The notes under the pieces: generated by a model
Database searches by the model: none
What the model was told of the DNA's origin: nothing
What the model saw: the letters and a program-made list of their open reading frames with translations, nothing else
Translations under genes and position numbers: made by a program
NCBI GenBank assembly: GCA_044226685.1
Contig: JBGAGP010000171.1
Coordinates: 1 to 8,577 of the forward strand
Reading direction: 5' to 3'
Length of the DNA stretch: 8,577 nucleotides
Source: Dongia_A sp044226685
GTDB lineage: Bacteria; Pseudomonadota; Alphaproteobacteria; Dongiales; Dongiaceae
Part shown: piece by piece, positions 1-6,318 of the stretch
Layout: every line of letters starts with the position of its first letter
Position numbering within the stretch: position 1 is the first letter of the stretch

Positions 1-628
1 CGGGGTTGCGGGGGTCGTCCTCGGGGATGTTGGCCTCGACCTTGCCCACCAGGTCGGCGCCCACGTCGGCGCCCTTGGTGAAGATGCCGCCGCCGAGACG
101 GGCGAAGATGGAGATCAGCGAAGCGCCGAAGGAGAGGCCGACCAGGGCCTCCAGCATCGGGCGCATCTCGGTGCCGGTGTTGCGCAGGAAGATGTAGTAG
201 CCGGCGACGCCGAGCAGGCCGAGGCCGACCACCAGCAGGCCGGTGATGGCGCCGGATTTCGCGGCGATGGCCAGAGCCTGCGCCATGCCGTGCCGCGCGG
301 CTTCCGCCGTGCGCACATTGGCGCGGACCGAGACGTTCATGCCGATATAGCCGGTGAGGCCGGACAGCACGGCGCCGAGCACGAAGCCGATTGCCGACAG
401 GCTCGACAGGCCGAAGAACAGGATCACCGCCACGACCACGCCGACGATGGCGATCATGGTGTATTGCTTGTTCAGATAGGCCTTGGCGCCTTCCTGAATG
501 GCGGCGGCAATCTCCTGCATCCGCGGATTGCCGGCCGAAGCGGCCAGCACCGATTTCGTCGCCCAAAGCCCGTAGAGCAGCGCCAGCGCGCCGCACACAA
601 GTACGAGCCAGTAGTACATCTGGTCCAT
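1..628 (-). CDS. hppA: Membrane-bound proton-translocating pyrophosphatase, N-terminal part (runs off left edge)
   Basis: Couples hydrolysis of pyrophosphate to ion pumping across the cytoplasmic membrane. The window holds the first 209 codons of a family usually close to 700 residues, so this is a truncation by the window, not a broken gene. The start is ATG at 628, giving MDQMYYWLVL and an amphipathic first helix. Several hydrophobic helices follow (roughly residues 6-26, 54-73, 78-97, 127-148 and 160-178). The family signature lies at residues 183-209: FTKGADVGADLVGK, then IPEDDPRNP. K185, D188, D192 and K196 correspond to the pyrophosphate/magnesium-binding residues known for this family. 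Only a weak Shine-Dalgarno (GGGG about 14 bases upstream) is visible, but an in-frame stop just upstream limits alternatives. The A/K position that separates potassium-independent from potassium-dependent enzymes lies outside the window, as does the residue set that decides proton versus sodium pumping. The gene probably has its own promoter in the 166-base gap before it. Confidence 0.96.
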   Translation of the reverse strand, partial: MDQMYYWLVLVCGALALLYGLWATKSVLAASAGNPRMQEIAAAIQEGAKAYLNKQYTMIAIVGVVVAVILFFGLSSLSAIGFVLGAVLSGLTGYIGMNVSVRANVRTAEAARHGMAQALAIAAKSGAITGLLVVGLGLLGVAGYYIFLRNTGTEMRPMLEALVGLSFGASLISIFARLGGGIFTKGADVGADLVGKVEANIPEDDPRNP

Positions 629-722
629 TGTCAGATCATCCCCGTCGATTGAGTCGCATTGGCCAGCCGCAAGGCCCTGAAATAAAATGATAATCCCCTG
701 GCCCGGCCGGCTTTCGGGCGGC

Positions 723-751
723 AGCATAGGGAAAAGGTTACAACCGCGCAA
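723..751 (-). promoter_or_regulatory. Putative sigma-70-type promoter of hppA
   Basis: Read on the minus strand, TTGCGC (751-746) and TATGCT (728-723) are separated by exactly 17 bases. This is a good housekeeping -35/-10 spacing. Transcription would start near 716 and leave a leader of about 88 bases before the hppA ATG at 628. This is the only sizeable gap in the window and it precedes a gene unrelated to the upstream ones, which fits an independent promoter. The assignment rests on sequence match only. Confidence 0.45.
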
Positions 752-757
752 CGGTTG
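741..757. repeat. Inverted repeat around the hppA -35 element
   Basis: CAACCG (741-746) and CGGTTG (752-757) form a perfect 6-base dyad with a 5-base centre. The centre contains most of the predicted -35 hexamer of hppA. It could be an operator for a repressor, or chance. No T-tract follows closely on either strand, so it is not a convincing terminator for the transporter gene upstream. Confidence 0.3.
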
Positions 758-794
758 GGTTTCCGCCGCCTTGCCGGGGATTCCAGCCGGAGGG

Positions 795-1991
795 CTAAAC
801 GGTGGCCGATCTGGCCGGCTGCCGTCCCGGAGCGCCCCAGACCACCGCCGCCAGGATCACCAGGGTCGGCACCAGGGCGGCCCAGATGACGGAGTCCCAG
901 CCCCAACTCTGCTCGATGATCCCGGCGGTGAGCGAACACAGCGCGACACCGGAGAAGATCAGGCAGTCGTTGAAGCCCTGGACCTTGGCCCGCTCGCTCG
1001 GCCGGTAGCATTTCGTCAGCAGGCTGGTGCCGCCGACGAACAGGAAATTCCAGCCGAGGCCCAGCAGCACCAGCGCGGCCCAGAAATTCTGGATGTCGAC
1101 GCCGAGCAGGCCGAAGACGATCGTGCCGCCATAGCAGGCGGCACCCGCCAATAGCACGCTGCGGTCGCCGAAGCGGCGGATCAGATGGCCGGTGACGAAG
1201 CTGGGCGCGAACATGCCGAGGATGTGCCACGAGATGACGTGCGCCACGCTGCCGATCGGGAAGCCGCAGGCAACCATGGCGAGCGGCGTCGCGGTCATGA
1301 CGAAGGACATGGTGCCGTAGCCGAAGGTCGCCGCCAGCAACGCGGCGACGAAGACCGGCTGGCGGGCGATCTCGGCCAAGGGGCGCTGGGGGCCGGCGAT
1401 CTCGGCGGCGGCCGGCGGCGGCGCGTGGATCGGCCACAGCACCGGATACATCGCCAGGCACAGCAGAGCCACGAAGAGGTAGGACCCCATGAAGGTGTAG
1501 GGCGCGAAAAGATCGGTGCCGATGCTGGCGAGGCTCGGCCCGATCACCGCCGCCACCACGCCGCCGGCCAGCACCAGCGAAATGGCCTTCGGGCGGAAGG
1601 CGTCATCGGCCGCTTCCGCCGCGGCAAAGCGGAAATGCAGCAGGAAGGCGTTGGAAGCGCCCATGACCGCGTTGCCGACGCAGAACAGCGCGAAGCTGCC
1701 GAGATAGGTCGCAGCCATGCCGATGCCGCCGCCCAGCATGCCGATCGCCGCGCCGATGAAGAACGCATTGCGCCGGCCGAGATGGCGCATGAGGTGCGAG
1801 GCCGGGATGGTCGCCCCCATGGTCAGGATGAACTGCAAGCCGAGCGGCAGCGTGGCGAGGTGGGGATCGGCGGCCAGCATCTTGCCGGTGAGGGCCGAGA
1901 TGGTGCCGAAAATCGACATGCAGGAATTCGCCAACGCCTGCGCGACGGCGAGGATGAAGACGGTGCGGTGCTGCAGGGAGACTCGTCGCAT
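795..1991 (-). CDS. MFS transporter, 12 predicted helices, substrate unknown
   Basis: A 398-residue major facilitator superfamily protein of the inner membrane. Hydrophobic segments are spread over the whole length with a polar central loop at about residues 188-210, as expected for two six-helix halves. The loop 2-3 signature appears at residues 64-75 (ASHLMRHLGRRN). Its echo in the second half is at 267-277 (TGHLIRRFGDR), preceded by a GMFAPSF stretch. A conserved patch at 312-343 (GWNFLFVGG, then RAKVQGFND) is typical of one proteobacterial MFS subgroup. Start is ATG at 1991, 38 bases after the FliL-like gene. Its Shine-Dalgarno is poor, so translation may depend on the upstream gene. The substrate cannot be read from the sequence. 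The position downstream of riboflavin and thiamine genes makes vitamin or metabolite export or uptake possible, but this is inference only. Confidence 0.88.
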   Translation of the reverse strand: MRRVSLQHRTVFILAVAQALANSCMSIFGTISALTGKMLAADPHLATLPLGLQFILTMGATIPASHLMRHLGRRNAFFIGAAIGMLGGGIGMAATYLGSFALFCVGNAVMGASNAFLLHFRFAAAEAADDAFRPKAISLVLAGGVVAAVIGPSLASIGTDLFAPYTFMGSYLFVALLCLAMYPVLWPIHAPPPAAAEIAGPQRPLAEIARQPVFVAALLAATFGYGTMSFVMTATPLAMVACGFPIGSVAHVISWHILGMFAPSFVTGHLIRRFGDRSVLLAGAACYGGTIVFGLLGVDIQNFWAALVLLGLGWNFLFVGGTSLLTKCYRPSERAKVQGFNDCLIFSGVALCSLTAGIIEQSWGWDSVIWAALVPTLVILAAVVWGAPGRQPARSATV

Positions 1992-2029
1992 GGCGCCCGC
2001 ACCGTGCCGGAAGGCGGTGCCGCACGCAA

Positions 2030-2470
2030 CTATTTGAGGTCGAACTTTTCCATGGCGCGGATCGAGACGCGGTAGATGTTCTCGTCGCCGATGCGCTTCT
2101 TGACCACCTTCTCCAGGCGCTGGCGGATCAGCGCCTCCTCGAAGCCGCCCTGCTCCAGCTGCTTGCGCGACATCAGCTGGTGCAGCTCGGTGGCGACCGC
2201 GTCGTAGACTTCCGGAAGGCGGCTGTCGACCATCTCCTTTTTGATCGGATCGTCGAACATCAGCACGATACGGAAGTTGAACAGATAGGCGGCCTTGCCG
2301 TTGCGCAGCACGGTGATCGGGATGGAATCGAGCTCGGTCTGGCTGATCTGCACCGGCGGGGGCGCCTCCGCCACGTCATCGGGCGTGCGGAAATAGAACC
2401 ACCAGCCGGCCGCGGCGCCACCGCCGCCCAGCACGAGCAGGAGAACAAGGACGATCAGGAGCTTCTTCAT
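2030..2470 (-). CDS. FliL-family single-pass membrane protein
   Basis: A 146-residue protein beginning with a positively charged MKK and a strong hydrophobic segment at residues 4-27. A proline-rich linker (35-40) and a soluble C-terminal domain follow. The layout is that of a membrane anchor with a periplasmic domain. The C-terminal half resembles the FliL domain: a YLFNFRIVLMF strand at 62-72, then RLPEVYDAVATEL (84-96), then a helix rich in R/K/E and a final strand ending IRAMEKFDLK. FliL proteins associate with the flagellar stator and basal body and are related in fold to stomatin-like domains. No other flagellar gene is present in the window, so this may be a stand-alone FliL paralogue with another or unknown role. 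ATG at 2470 is the natural start because it places the helix right at the N terminus. The Shine-Dalgarno is weak. Confidence 0.72.
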   Translation of the reverse strand: MKKLLIVLVLLLVLGGGGAAAGWWFYFRTPDDVAEAPPPVQISQTELDSIPITVLRNGKAAYLFNFRIVLMFDDPIKKEMVDSRLPEVYDAVATELHQLMSRKQLEQGGFEEALIRQRLEKVVKKRIGDENIYRVSIRAMEKFDLK

Positions 2471-2556
2471 CGCACCATCTTTGGCGGACTGGTCGCGGCC
2501 GCCCGCTCGCCCGGCAAAAGCGGCGAAAATCTTAGGAAAGATTGCGCGCGGAATGG
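2471..2556 (-). other. 86-base gap between thiL and the FliL-like gene
   Basis: This stretch is less constrained than the other junctions of the cluster. I see no hairpin followed by a T-run and no convincing -35/-10 pair on the minus strand. It may simply be an untranslated spacer inside the transcript, or hold a promoter that departs from consensus. Confidence 0.4.
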
Positions 2557-3546
2557 TTAAAAGTGGGTGAAGCCCGCTTTGGGCAGGTGGACCGGCCGGT
2601 TATCGGCATCCAGGAACAAAACATCCTGACCCATTGTAAAGACGCCAATTTCCGCTACCGGCGTGGCGGTGCGCCGGCCCAGGTCCAGGATCGCCGGCAC
2701 CTGCTCCGCCGGGGCAGCGATCAGTACTTCGTAGTCATCGCCGCCGCCCATGGCGGTCAGCAGCAGATCCGGCGTCTCGGCCAGCAGTTCGGCCACCGCC
2801 GCCGAGAGCGGCACCTTGGGCGTCGCCACCTCGGCGCCGCAGCCGGAGGCCGCGCACATATGGCTGAGATCGGCGACGAGGCCGTCCGAGACATCCATCC
2901 CCGCCCGCCCCAGGCCCCGCTCGATCAGGCCGCGGCCGAAGGCGACGCGCGGCTCCGGCAGGCGGTAGCGGCGGGTCAGGAAATCGAGATGCTCGAACGA
3001 CAGGTGCCCCAGCTCGTTGCGGCTGGCGCCGAGGCCGAAATAGCCGTCGCCGATGGTGCCGGTCACCAGGATGCGGTCGCCCGGCCGCGCGCCGTTGCGC
3101 CGCAACGCCCGGCCGCTGGGCACGGCACCGATCAAGGTCGCGGTCAGGGCGAGCGGCCCGGGGGTCGCCGTGGTGTCGCCGCCGAGCAGCGCCAGGCCGA
3201 ATTCCGCCTGGTCCTGCGCCAGGCCCTGGCAGAAGCGCGCCACCCAGGCCTCGTCGGTGGCCGGGTCGAAGGCTGTCGTCATCAGGTAGCCGAGCGGCCT
3301 GGCGCCTTTGCCGGCGAGATCGGAAAGGTTCACCCGCAGCATCTTGCGGGCGATCAAATCGGGTGGGTCATCGCGCAGGAAATGCACGCCGGCGGTCAGC
3401 GCGTCGACGGTCAGCACCAACTCCTCGCCCGGCGGCGGCTGGATGGTGCAGACATCGTCCTGGAGACCGAGCGCGCCCGAAGCCTGCGCGGCAAGCGGCG
3501 CGAAATAGCGCCGGATCAGCTCGAACTCACCGGGCAGCCGGGCCAC
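2557..3546 (-). CDS. thiL: Thiamine-monophosphate kinase
   Basis: Phosphorylates thiamine monophosphate with ATP to give thiamine diphosphate, the last step of cofactor synthesis, in the cytoplasm. The 329-residue protein has the expected length and the family landmarks in order: GEFELIRRYF at 6-15, the acidic DD pair at 30-31, TVDALTAGVHF at 46-56, NLSDLAGKGA at 73-82, LGGDTT at 121-126, TGTIGDG at 162-168, MDVSDGL at 217-223 and GGGDDYE at 267-273 (GGEDYE in E. coli). The aspartates in these motifs bind magnesium and nucleotide in this family. I chose GTG at 3546, which has GGGAG six bases upstream and matches the short N terminus of E. coli ThiL (MACGEF). A GTG at 3570 would add eight residues not expected in the family. 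The chosen start overlaps the end of nusB by 20 bases, suggesting translational coupling. The nusB-thiL pairing is common in Proteobacteria. Confidence 0.96.
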   Translation of the reverse strand: MARLPGEFELIRRYFAPLAAQASGALGLQDDVCTIQPPPGEELVLTVDALTAGVHFLRDDPPDLIARKMLRVNLSDLAGKGARPLGYLMTTAFDPATDEAWVARFCQGLAQDQAEFGLALLGGDTTATPGPLALTATLIGAVPSGRALRRNGARPGDRILVTGTIGDGYFGLGASRNELGHLSFEHLDFLTRRYRLPEPRVAFGRGLIERGLGRAGMDVSDGLVADLSHMCAASGCGAEVATPKVPLSAAVAELLAETPDLLLTAMGGGDDYEVLIAAPAEQVPAILDLGRRTATPVAEIGVFTMGQDVLFLDADNRPVHLPKAGFTHF

Positions 3547-4063
3547 CGCCCTCTCCCGATTTTCCCGCACCCATCTCGTCGGGGCGCAACTGCCGCGCCA
3601 GCTGATCCAGGATGCCGTTCACCAGGCCGGTTTCCTTGGCGCCGAAGAAGGCGTCGCAGACGCCGACATACTCGGCGATCACCACGCGCGGCGGCACCTC
3701 CTCGCGATGCGCCAGCTCGAAGGCGCCGCAACGCAGGATGGCGCGCAGCGTGGCCTCGAGCCGCTCGGTGGTCCAATCCTCGGTCAAGACCGCGGCGATC
3801 ATGTCGTCGAGCTCGGCGACGTTTGCAGCCGCGCCCGCGACGATCAGGGTGAAGAGCTTCAGATCGGCGGGCGGCAGCGCCACGTCGTCCACCACTTCGC
3901 CCAGGCGATGATCGGTGAATTCCTTGACCACCTGGGCCGGCGTGATGCCGGTCGCTTCCCATTGATAGAGCGCCTGCACGGCCGCCAGCCGCGCATTGCT
4001 GCGCGTCAGCGCCAGCCGCTTGCCACGTTCGGCGCGATCCTCCTCGGTCGGCTTCGCGGCCAT
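3527..4063 (-). CDS. nusB: Transcription antitermination factor NusB
   Basis: An all-helical RNA-binding protein that, with NusE (ribosomal protein S10), binds boxA RNA and supports antitermination of rRNA transcription. The 178-residue product shows the NusB pattern: RSNARLAAVQALYQWE at 21-36, a central helical section, then LRAILRCGAFEL at 106-117, PRVVIAEYVGVCDAF at 125-139 and GLVNGILDQLAR at 146-157. There is a low-complexity tail rich in G and A after residue 160. ATG at 4063 is the preferred start because its A is also the last base of the ribH stop (TGATG), a classic coupling arrangement. A GTG at 4108 would add 15 residues inside ribH. Adjacency to ribH is a well known arrangement in bacteria. 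Confidence 0.96.
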   Translation of the reverse strand: MAAKPTEEDRAERGKRLALTRSNARLAAVQALYQWEATGITPAQVVKEFTDHRLGEVVDDVALPPADLKLFTLIVAGAAANVAELDDMIAAVLTEDWTTERLEATLRAILRCGAFELAHREEVPPRVVIAEYVGVCDAFFGAKETGLVNGILDQLARQLRPDEMGAGKSGEGGGPAAR

Positions 4064-4521
4064 CAGCCGATACCCCAGCGACGCTTGAGATGGATCATGG
4101 TCAGGCACGCGACCGCGGCGCCGCCGCCCTTGTCGAGCTGGTCGGGCTTGGCGCGGACCCAGGCCTGGTCCTCGTTCTCCACCGTGATGATGCCGTTGCC
4201 GATGGCGAGATCGAATTGGATCGTCAGGTCCATCAGGCCGCGGGCGCTTTCGGTGCAGACCGTGTCGTAATGCGTGGTCTCGCCGCGGATGACGCAGCCG
4301 ATCGCCACGTAGCCGTCGAAGCGCTTCGGCAGCTTGCCCTGCTGCGCCGCGCTGTGGGCGGACTTGATCGCGCCCGGGATTTCCAGCGCACCGGGCACGG
4401 TCACCACTTCGAAGGTCGCGCCGGCCTTCTGCAAGGCGCGCTTGGCGCCGTCCAGCATCGCGTCGAGCAGGTCGTCGTAGAAGCGCGCCTCGACGATCAG
4501 GATATGCGGTGCGTCACTCAT
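4063..4521 (-). CDS. ribH: 6,7-dimethyl-8-ribityllumazine synthase
   Basis: Condenses 3,4-dihydroxy-2-butanone 4-phosphate (from the upstream ribB product) with 5-amino-6-ribitylaminouracil (from RibD and a phosphatase) to form lumazine, the penultimate step to riboflavin. The 152-residue protein has the usual length. Motifs: VEARFYDDLLDAM at 10-22 with an aromatic F14 at the substrate-stacking position, VPGALEIPGAI at 42-52 and GCVIRGETTHYD at 75-86. H84 is the equivalent of the catalytic His88 of Bacillus subtilis. The phosphate-binding arginine equivalent is R123, followed by DKGGGAA at 130-136. This is the standard icosahedral-type enzyme by motif, though assembly state cannot be read directly. 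ATG at 4521 lies 23 bases after the ribB stop, with AAGG upstream. The gene shares its last base with the nusB start. Confidence 0.97.
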   Translation of the reverse strand: MSDAPHILIVEARFYDDLLDAMLDGAKRALQKAGATFEVVTVPGALEIPGAIKSAHSAAQQGKLPKRFDGYVAIGCVIRGETTHYDTVCTESARGLMDLTIQFDLAIGNGIITVENEDQAWVRAKPDQLDKGGGAAVACLTMIHLKRRWGIG

Positions 4522-4544
4522 GATGTGCCTTGGTACCCTTGTCT

Positions 4545-5678
4545 TCAGAGGCCGTCGAGCGGGATCGGCCGCTGGCCGTCGATGGAAAGGCCGTAACCGT
4601 CGAGCCCGATGACGATTTTCTTGCGGTTGGTGAGCAGGATCATGCGCCGGACGCCGAGATCGAGCAGGATCTGCGCGCCGACGCCGTAGTCGCGCAGCTC
4701 GGTGGGCGCGCCGCTCTTGCCCTGCGGCTGGGCGGCGGCGATCCGCCGCTGTACCGAATCGCTGAGGCTGGTCGGCAGCGGTTCGCGGATCAGCACGACG
4801 ACGCCCCGGCCGACCCGGCCGATCTCGCTCATTGCCGCGTGCAGCTCCGCGCCGCGGCCGGACTTGGCGTCGTACAGCACGTCGTCGAGCACGTTCATCG
4901 CGTGCATGCGGACCAGCACCGGCTCGTCGCCGTGCAGATCGCCCTTCACCAAGGCGACATGCTCGGCATGGGCGACGCGGTTGGTATAGACGTAGAGCTT
5001 GAAGTCGCCGCCGAAGCGACTGCTGAAATCGGTCTCCAGCGTGCGTTCGACGATGCGGTCGTAGCGCCGGCGATAGGCGATCAGGTCGCGGATGGTGCCG
5101 ATCTTCAGCCCGTGCAGCTGCGCGAAGCGGATCAAATCGTCGCGCCGCGCCATGGTGCCGTCTTCGTTCATGATCTCGCAGATCACGCCGGCGGGGTTCA
5201 AGCCGGCGAGCCGCGCGATGTCGACCGAAGCCTCGGTATGGCCGGTGCGCACCAGCACGCCGCCGTCGCGCGCGACCAGCGGGAAGATGTGGCCGGGCGT
5301 GACGATGTCCTGCGCGCCGCGCTTCGGGTCGATCGCCACCTGCACCGTCTTCGCGCGGTCATGGGCGGAGATTCCGGTGGTGACGCCCTCGCGCGCCTCG
5401 ATCGACACGGTGAAGGCGGTCTGGTGCCGGGTGCCGTTGCGCTGCGACATCAGCGGCAGGCCGAGCTGCTCGACCCGGCTGCGCTCCATGGCGAGGCAGA
5501 TCAGGCCGCGACCGTGCCGGGCCATGAAATTGATCGCCTCGGGCGAAGCGTGCTCGGCCGGGATGACCAGGTCGCCCTCGTTCTCGCGATCCTCGTCATC
5601 GACCAGGATGATCATGCGGCCGCGCTTGGCGTCCTCGATGATCTCCGGCGTCGGCGAAATGACTTCCTCGAACCCCAC
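4545..5678 (-). CDS. ribB: 3,4-dihydroxy-2-butanone-4-phosphate synthase with degenerate GTP cyclohydrolase II-like domain (RibBX type)
   Basis: A 377-residue two-domain protein. Residues 4-203 are a complete DHBP synthase, converting ribulose 5-phosphate to the four-carbon riboflavin precursor and formate. It shows DDEDRENEGDL at 27-37, TAFTVSIEAREGVTTG at 87-102, PGHIFPL at 128-134, GHTEASVD at 146-153 and CEIMNEDGTMAR at 167-178. Residues 205-375 follow the GTP cyclohydrolase II layout (FKLYVYTN at 226-233, HVALVKGD at 240-247, LRDYGVGAQILLDLGVR at 328-344, then LLTN and DGYGL). However, the zinc motif CLTGD...RCDC is replaced by MNVLDDVLYDAKSGRG, with no cysteine anywhere after residue 167. 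The RGQEGRGIG-type loop is also lost (REPLPTSLSD). GCHII activity is therefore unlikely. Similar alphaproteobacterial proteins have been called RibBX. Start: GTG at 5678 has AGGAG seven bases upstream, 10 bases after the ribE stop. An upstream start at 5720 lies inside ribE and adds a non-homologous Cys/Arg-rich leader. Confidence 0.95.
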   Translation of the reverse strand: MGFEEVISPTPEIIEDAKRGRMIILVDDEDRENEGDLVIPAEHASPEAINFMARHGRGLICLAMERSRVEQLGLPLMSQRNGTRHQTAFTVSIEAREGVTTGISAHDRAKTVQVAIDPKRGAQDIVTPGHIFPLVARDGGVLVRTGHTEASVDIARLAGLNPAGVICEIMNEDGTMARRDDLIRFAQLHGLKIGTIRDLIAYRRRYDRIVERTLETDFSSRFGGDFKLYVYTNRVAHAEHVALVKGDLHGDEPVLVRMHAMNVLDDVLYDAKSGRGAELHAAMSEIGRVGRGVVVLIREPLPTSLSDSVQRRIAAAQPQGKSGAPTELRDYGVGAQILLDLGVRRMILLTNRKKIVIGLDGYGLSIDGQRPIPLDGL

Positions 5679-5685
5679 GAAACAG

Positions 5686-5690
5686 CTCCT
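5686..5690 (-). promoter_or_regulatory. Ribosome binding site that fixes the ribB start
   Basis: AGGAG on the minus strand, overlapping the TAG stop of ribE and spaced seven bases from GTG at 5678. It is one of the best Shine-Dalgarno matches in the window and decides for the GTG start over any upstream codon. The overlap with the ribE stop suggests re-initiation by terminating ribosomes. Confidence 0.75.
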
Positions 5691-6279
5691 ACAGCGTCGG
5701 CGCCAGCAGGCGCGCAACATATCGGGCGATCAGGTCGATTTCCAGGTTGACCCGGTCGCCTGCCCTGGCCTGGCCCAGATTGGTCGCGGTCTGGGTAATC
5801 GGGATGATGTTGACCCCGAAGCGATTTCCGGCGACCTCGTTCACGGTCAGCGATATGCCGTCGAGCACGATCGACCCCTTCGGCGCGATCATGCGCGCGA
5901 GATCCATCGGCGCCTCCACCTCGATCCGCAGGCTGCCACCATCCGGCGTGATCGAGAGGATGCGCCCCACCCCATCGACATGACCGGAAACCAGGTGCCC
6001 GCCGAGCTCGTCGCCGAGCTTCAGGGCGCGCTCCAGGTTGACCGGGCGGCCGACCTGCCAGTCGCCGAGATTGGTCTTGTCCAGGGTCTCGCGGCTGGCT
6101 TCGAACGCCAACCAATGCGGGCCCTTTTCCACCACCGACAGGCAACAGCCGCTGCAGGCGACCGAGGCGCCGAGCGCGATGCCGCCGGTGTCGTATGCCG
6201 TCTCGATCTCCAGCCGCGTGGTCGGGCCGAAGGCGATGGCGCGGACGCGGCCAAGATCGGTGATGATGCCAGTGAACAT
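5689..6279 (-). CDS. ribE: Riboflavin synthase (alpha subunit type)
   Basis: Dismutates two molecules of 6,7-dimethyl-8-ribityllumazine to riboflavin and 5-amino-6-ribitylaminouracil, the final step of the pathway. The 196-residue product has the two tandem lumazine-binding barrels. The first starts with the hallmark MFTGII and carries GASVACSGCCLSV at 37-49. The second has GGHLVSGHVDG at 93-103 and KGSIVLDGISLTVNEV at 134-149. VNLEIDLIARYV follows near the C terminus, where the trimerising helix normally sits. ATG at 6279 is chosen because MFTGI is the conserved N terminus. A GTG at 6300 would add seven residues, and neither has a good Shine-Dalgarno. It follows ribD by 39 bases and precedes ribB by 10. 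The same gene is called ribC in some organisms. Confidence 0.96.
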   Translation of the reverse strand: MFTGIITDLGRVRAIAFGPTTRLEIETAYDTGGIALGASVACSGCCLSVVEKGPHWLAFEASRETLDKTNLGDWQVGRPVNLERALKLGDELGGHLVSGHVDGVGRILSITPDGGSLRIEVEAPMDLARMIAPKGSIVLDGISLTVNEVAGNRFGVNIIPITQTATNLGQARAGDRVNLEIDLIARYVARLLAPTL

Positions 6280-6318
6280 GGAGAGCCGAAAAGTTAACAC
6301 CCCGGAACGGGCGCCAAT

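Noticed and set aside
701..719. GCCCG/CGGGC hairpin in the gap before hppA as a terminator for the MFS gene
   Set aside because: The stem is only five bases with a nine-base loop and no T-run directly after it on the minus strand. It also falls at the predicted hppA transcript start. GC-rich DNA gives many such matches.
1992..2029. GCACCG...CGGTGC hairpin between the FliL-like gene and the MFS gene
   Set aside because: The stem is six bases with a ten-base loop, with competing alternative pairings and no T-run. It is not distinguishable from chance in GC-rich DNA.
1185..2075. 296-codon plus-strand frame antisense to the MFS gene
   Set aside because: The composition is dominated by R, H, G, A, D and E with no hydrophobic core, while the minus strand encodes a clear 12-helix transporter.
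2542..3852. 436-codon open frame on the plus strand, antisense to thiL and nusB
   Set aside because: The opposite strand holds two clear conserved genes in the same interval. The antisense product is low-complexity, rich in R, A, G, H and Q, with no recognisable motif, as expected from GC-rich codon bias.
4545..5720. Upstream start for ribB at 5720 giving a Cys/Arg-rich leader (MLRACWRRRCRSC)
   Set aside because: The extra 14 residues lie inside the ribE coding end and do not resemble DHBP synthases. GTG at 5678 has an AGGAG at ideal spacing.
4530..6297. Two plus-strand open frames of about 400 codons antisense to ribB and ribE
   Set aside because: They mirror highly conserved riboflavin genes, overlap each other in different frames and show no domain pattern or ribosome site. 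They are mirror images of the real genes.
6280..6318. Possible FMN riboswitch ahead of the riboflavin genes
   Set aside because: No gap in the glyA-ribH stretch is longer than about 40 bases, far too short for an RFN element, and none of its conserved helices is visible in the window.
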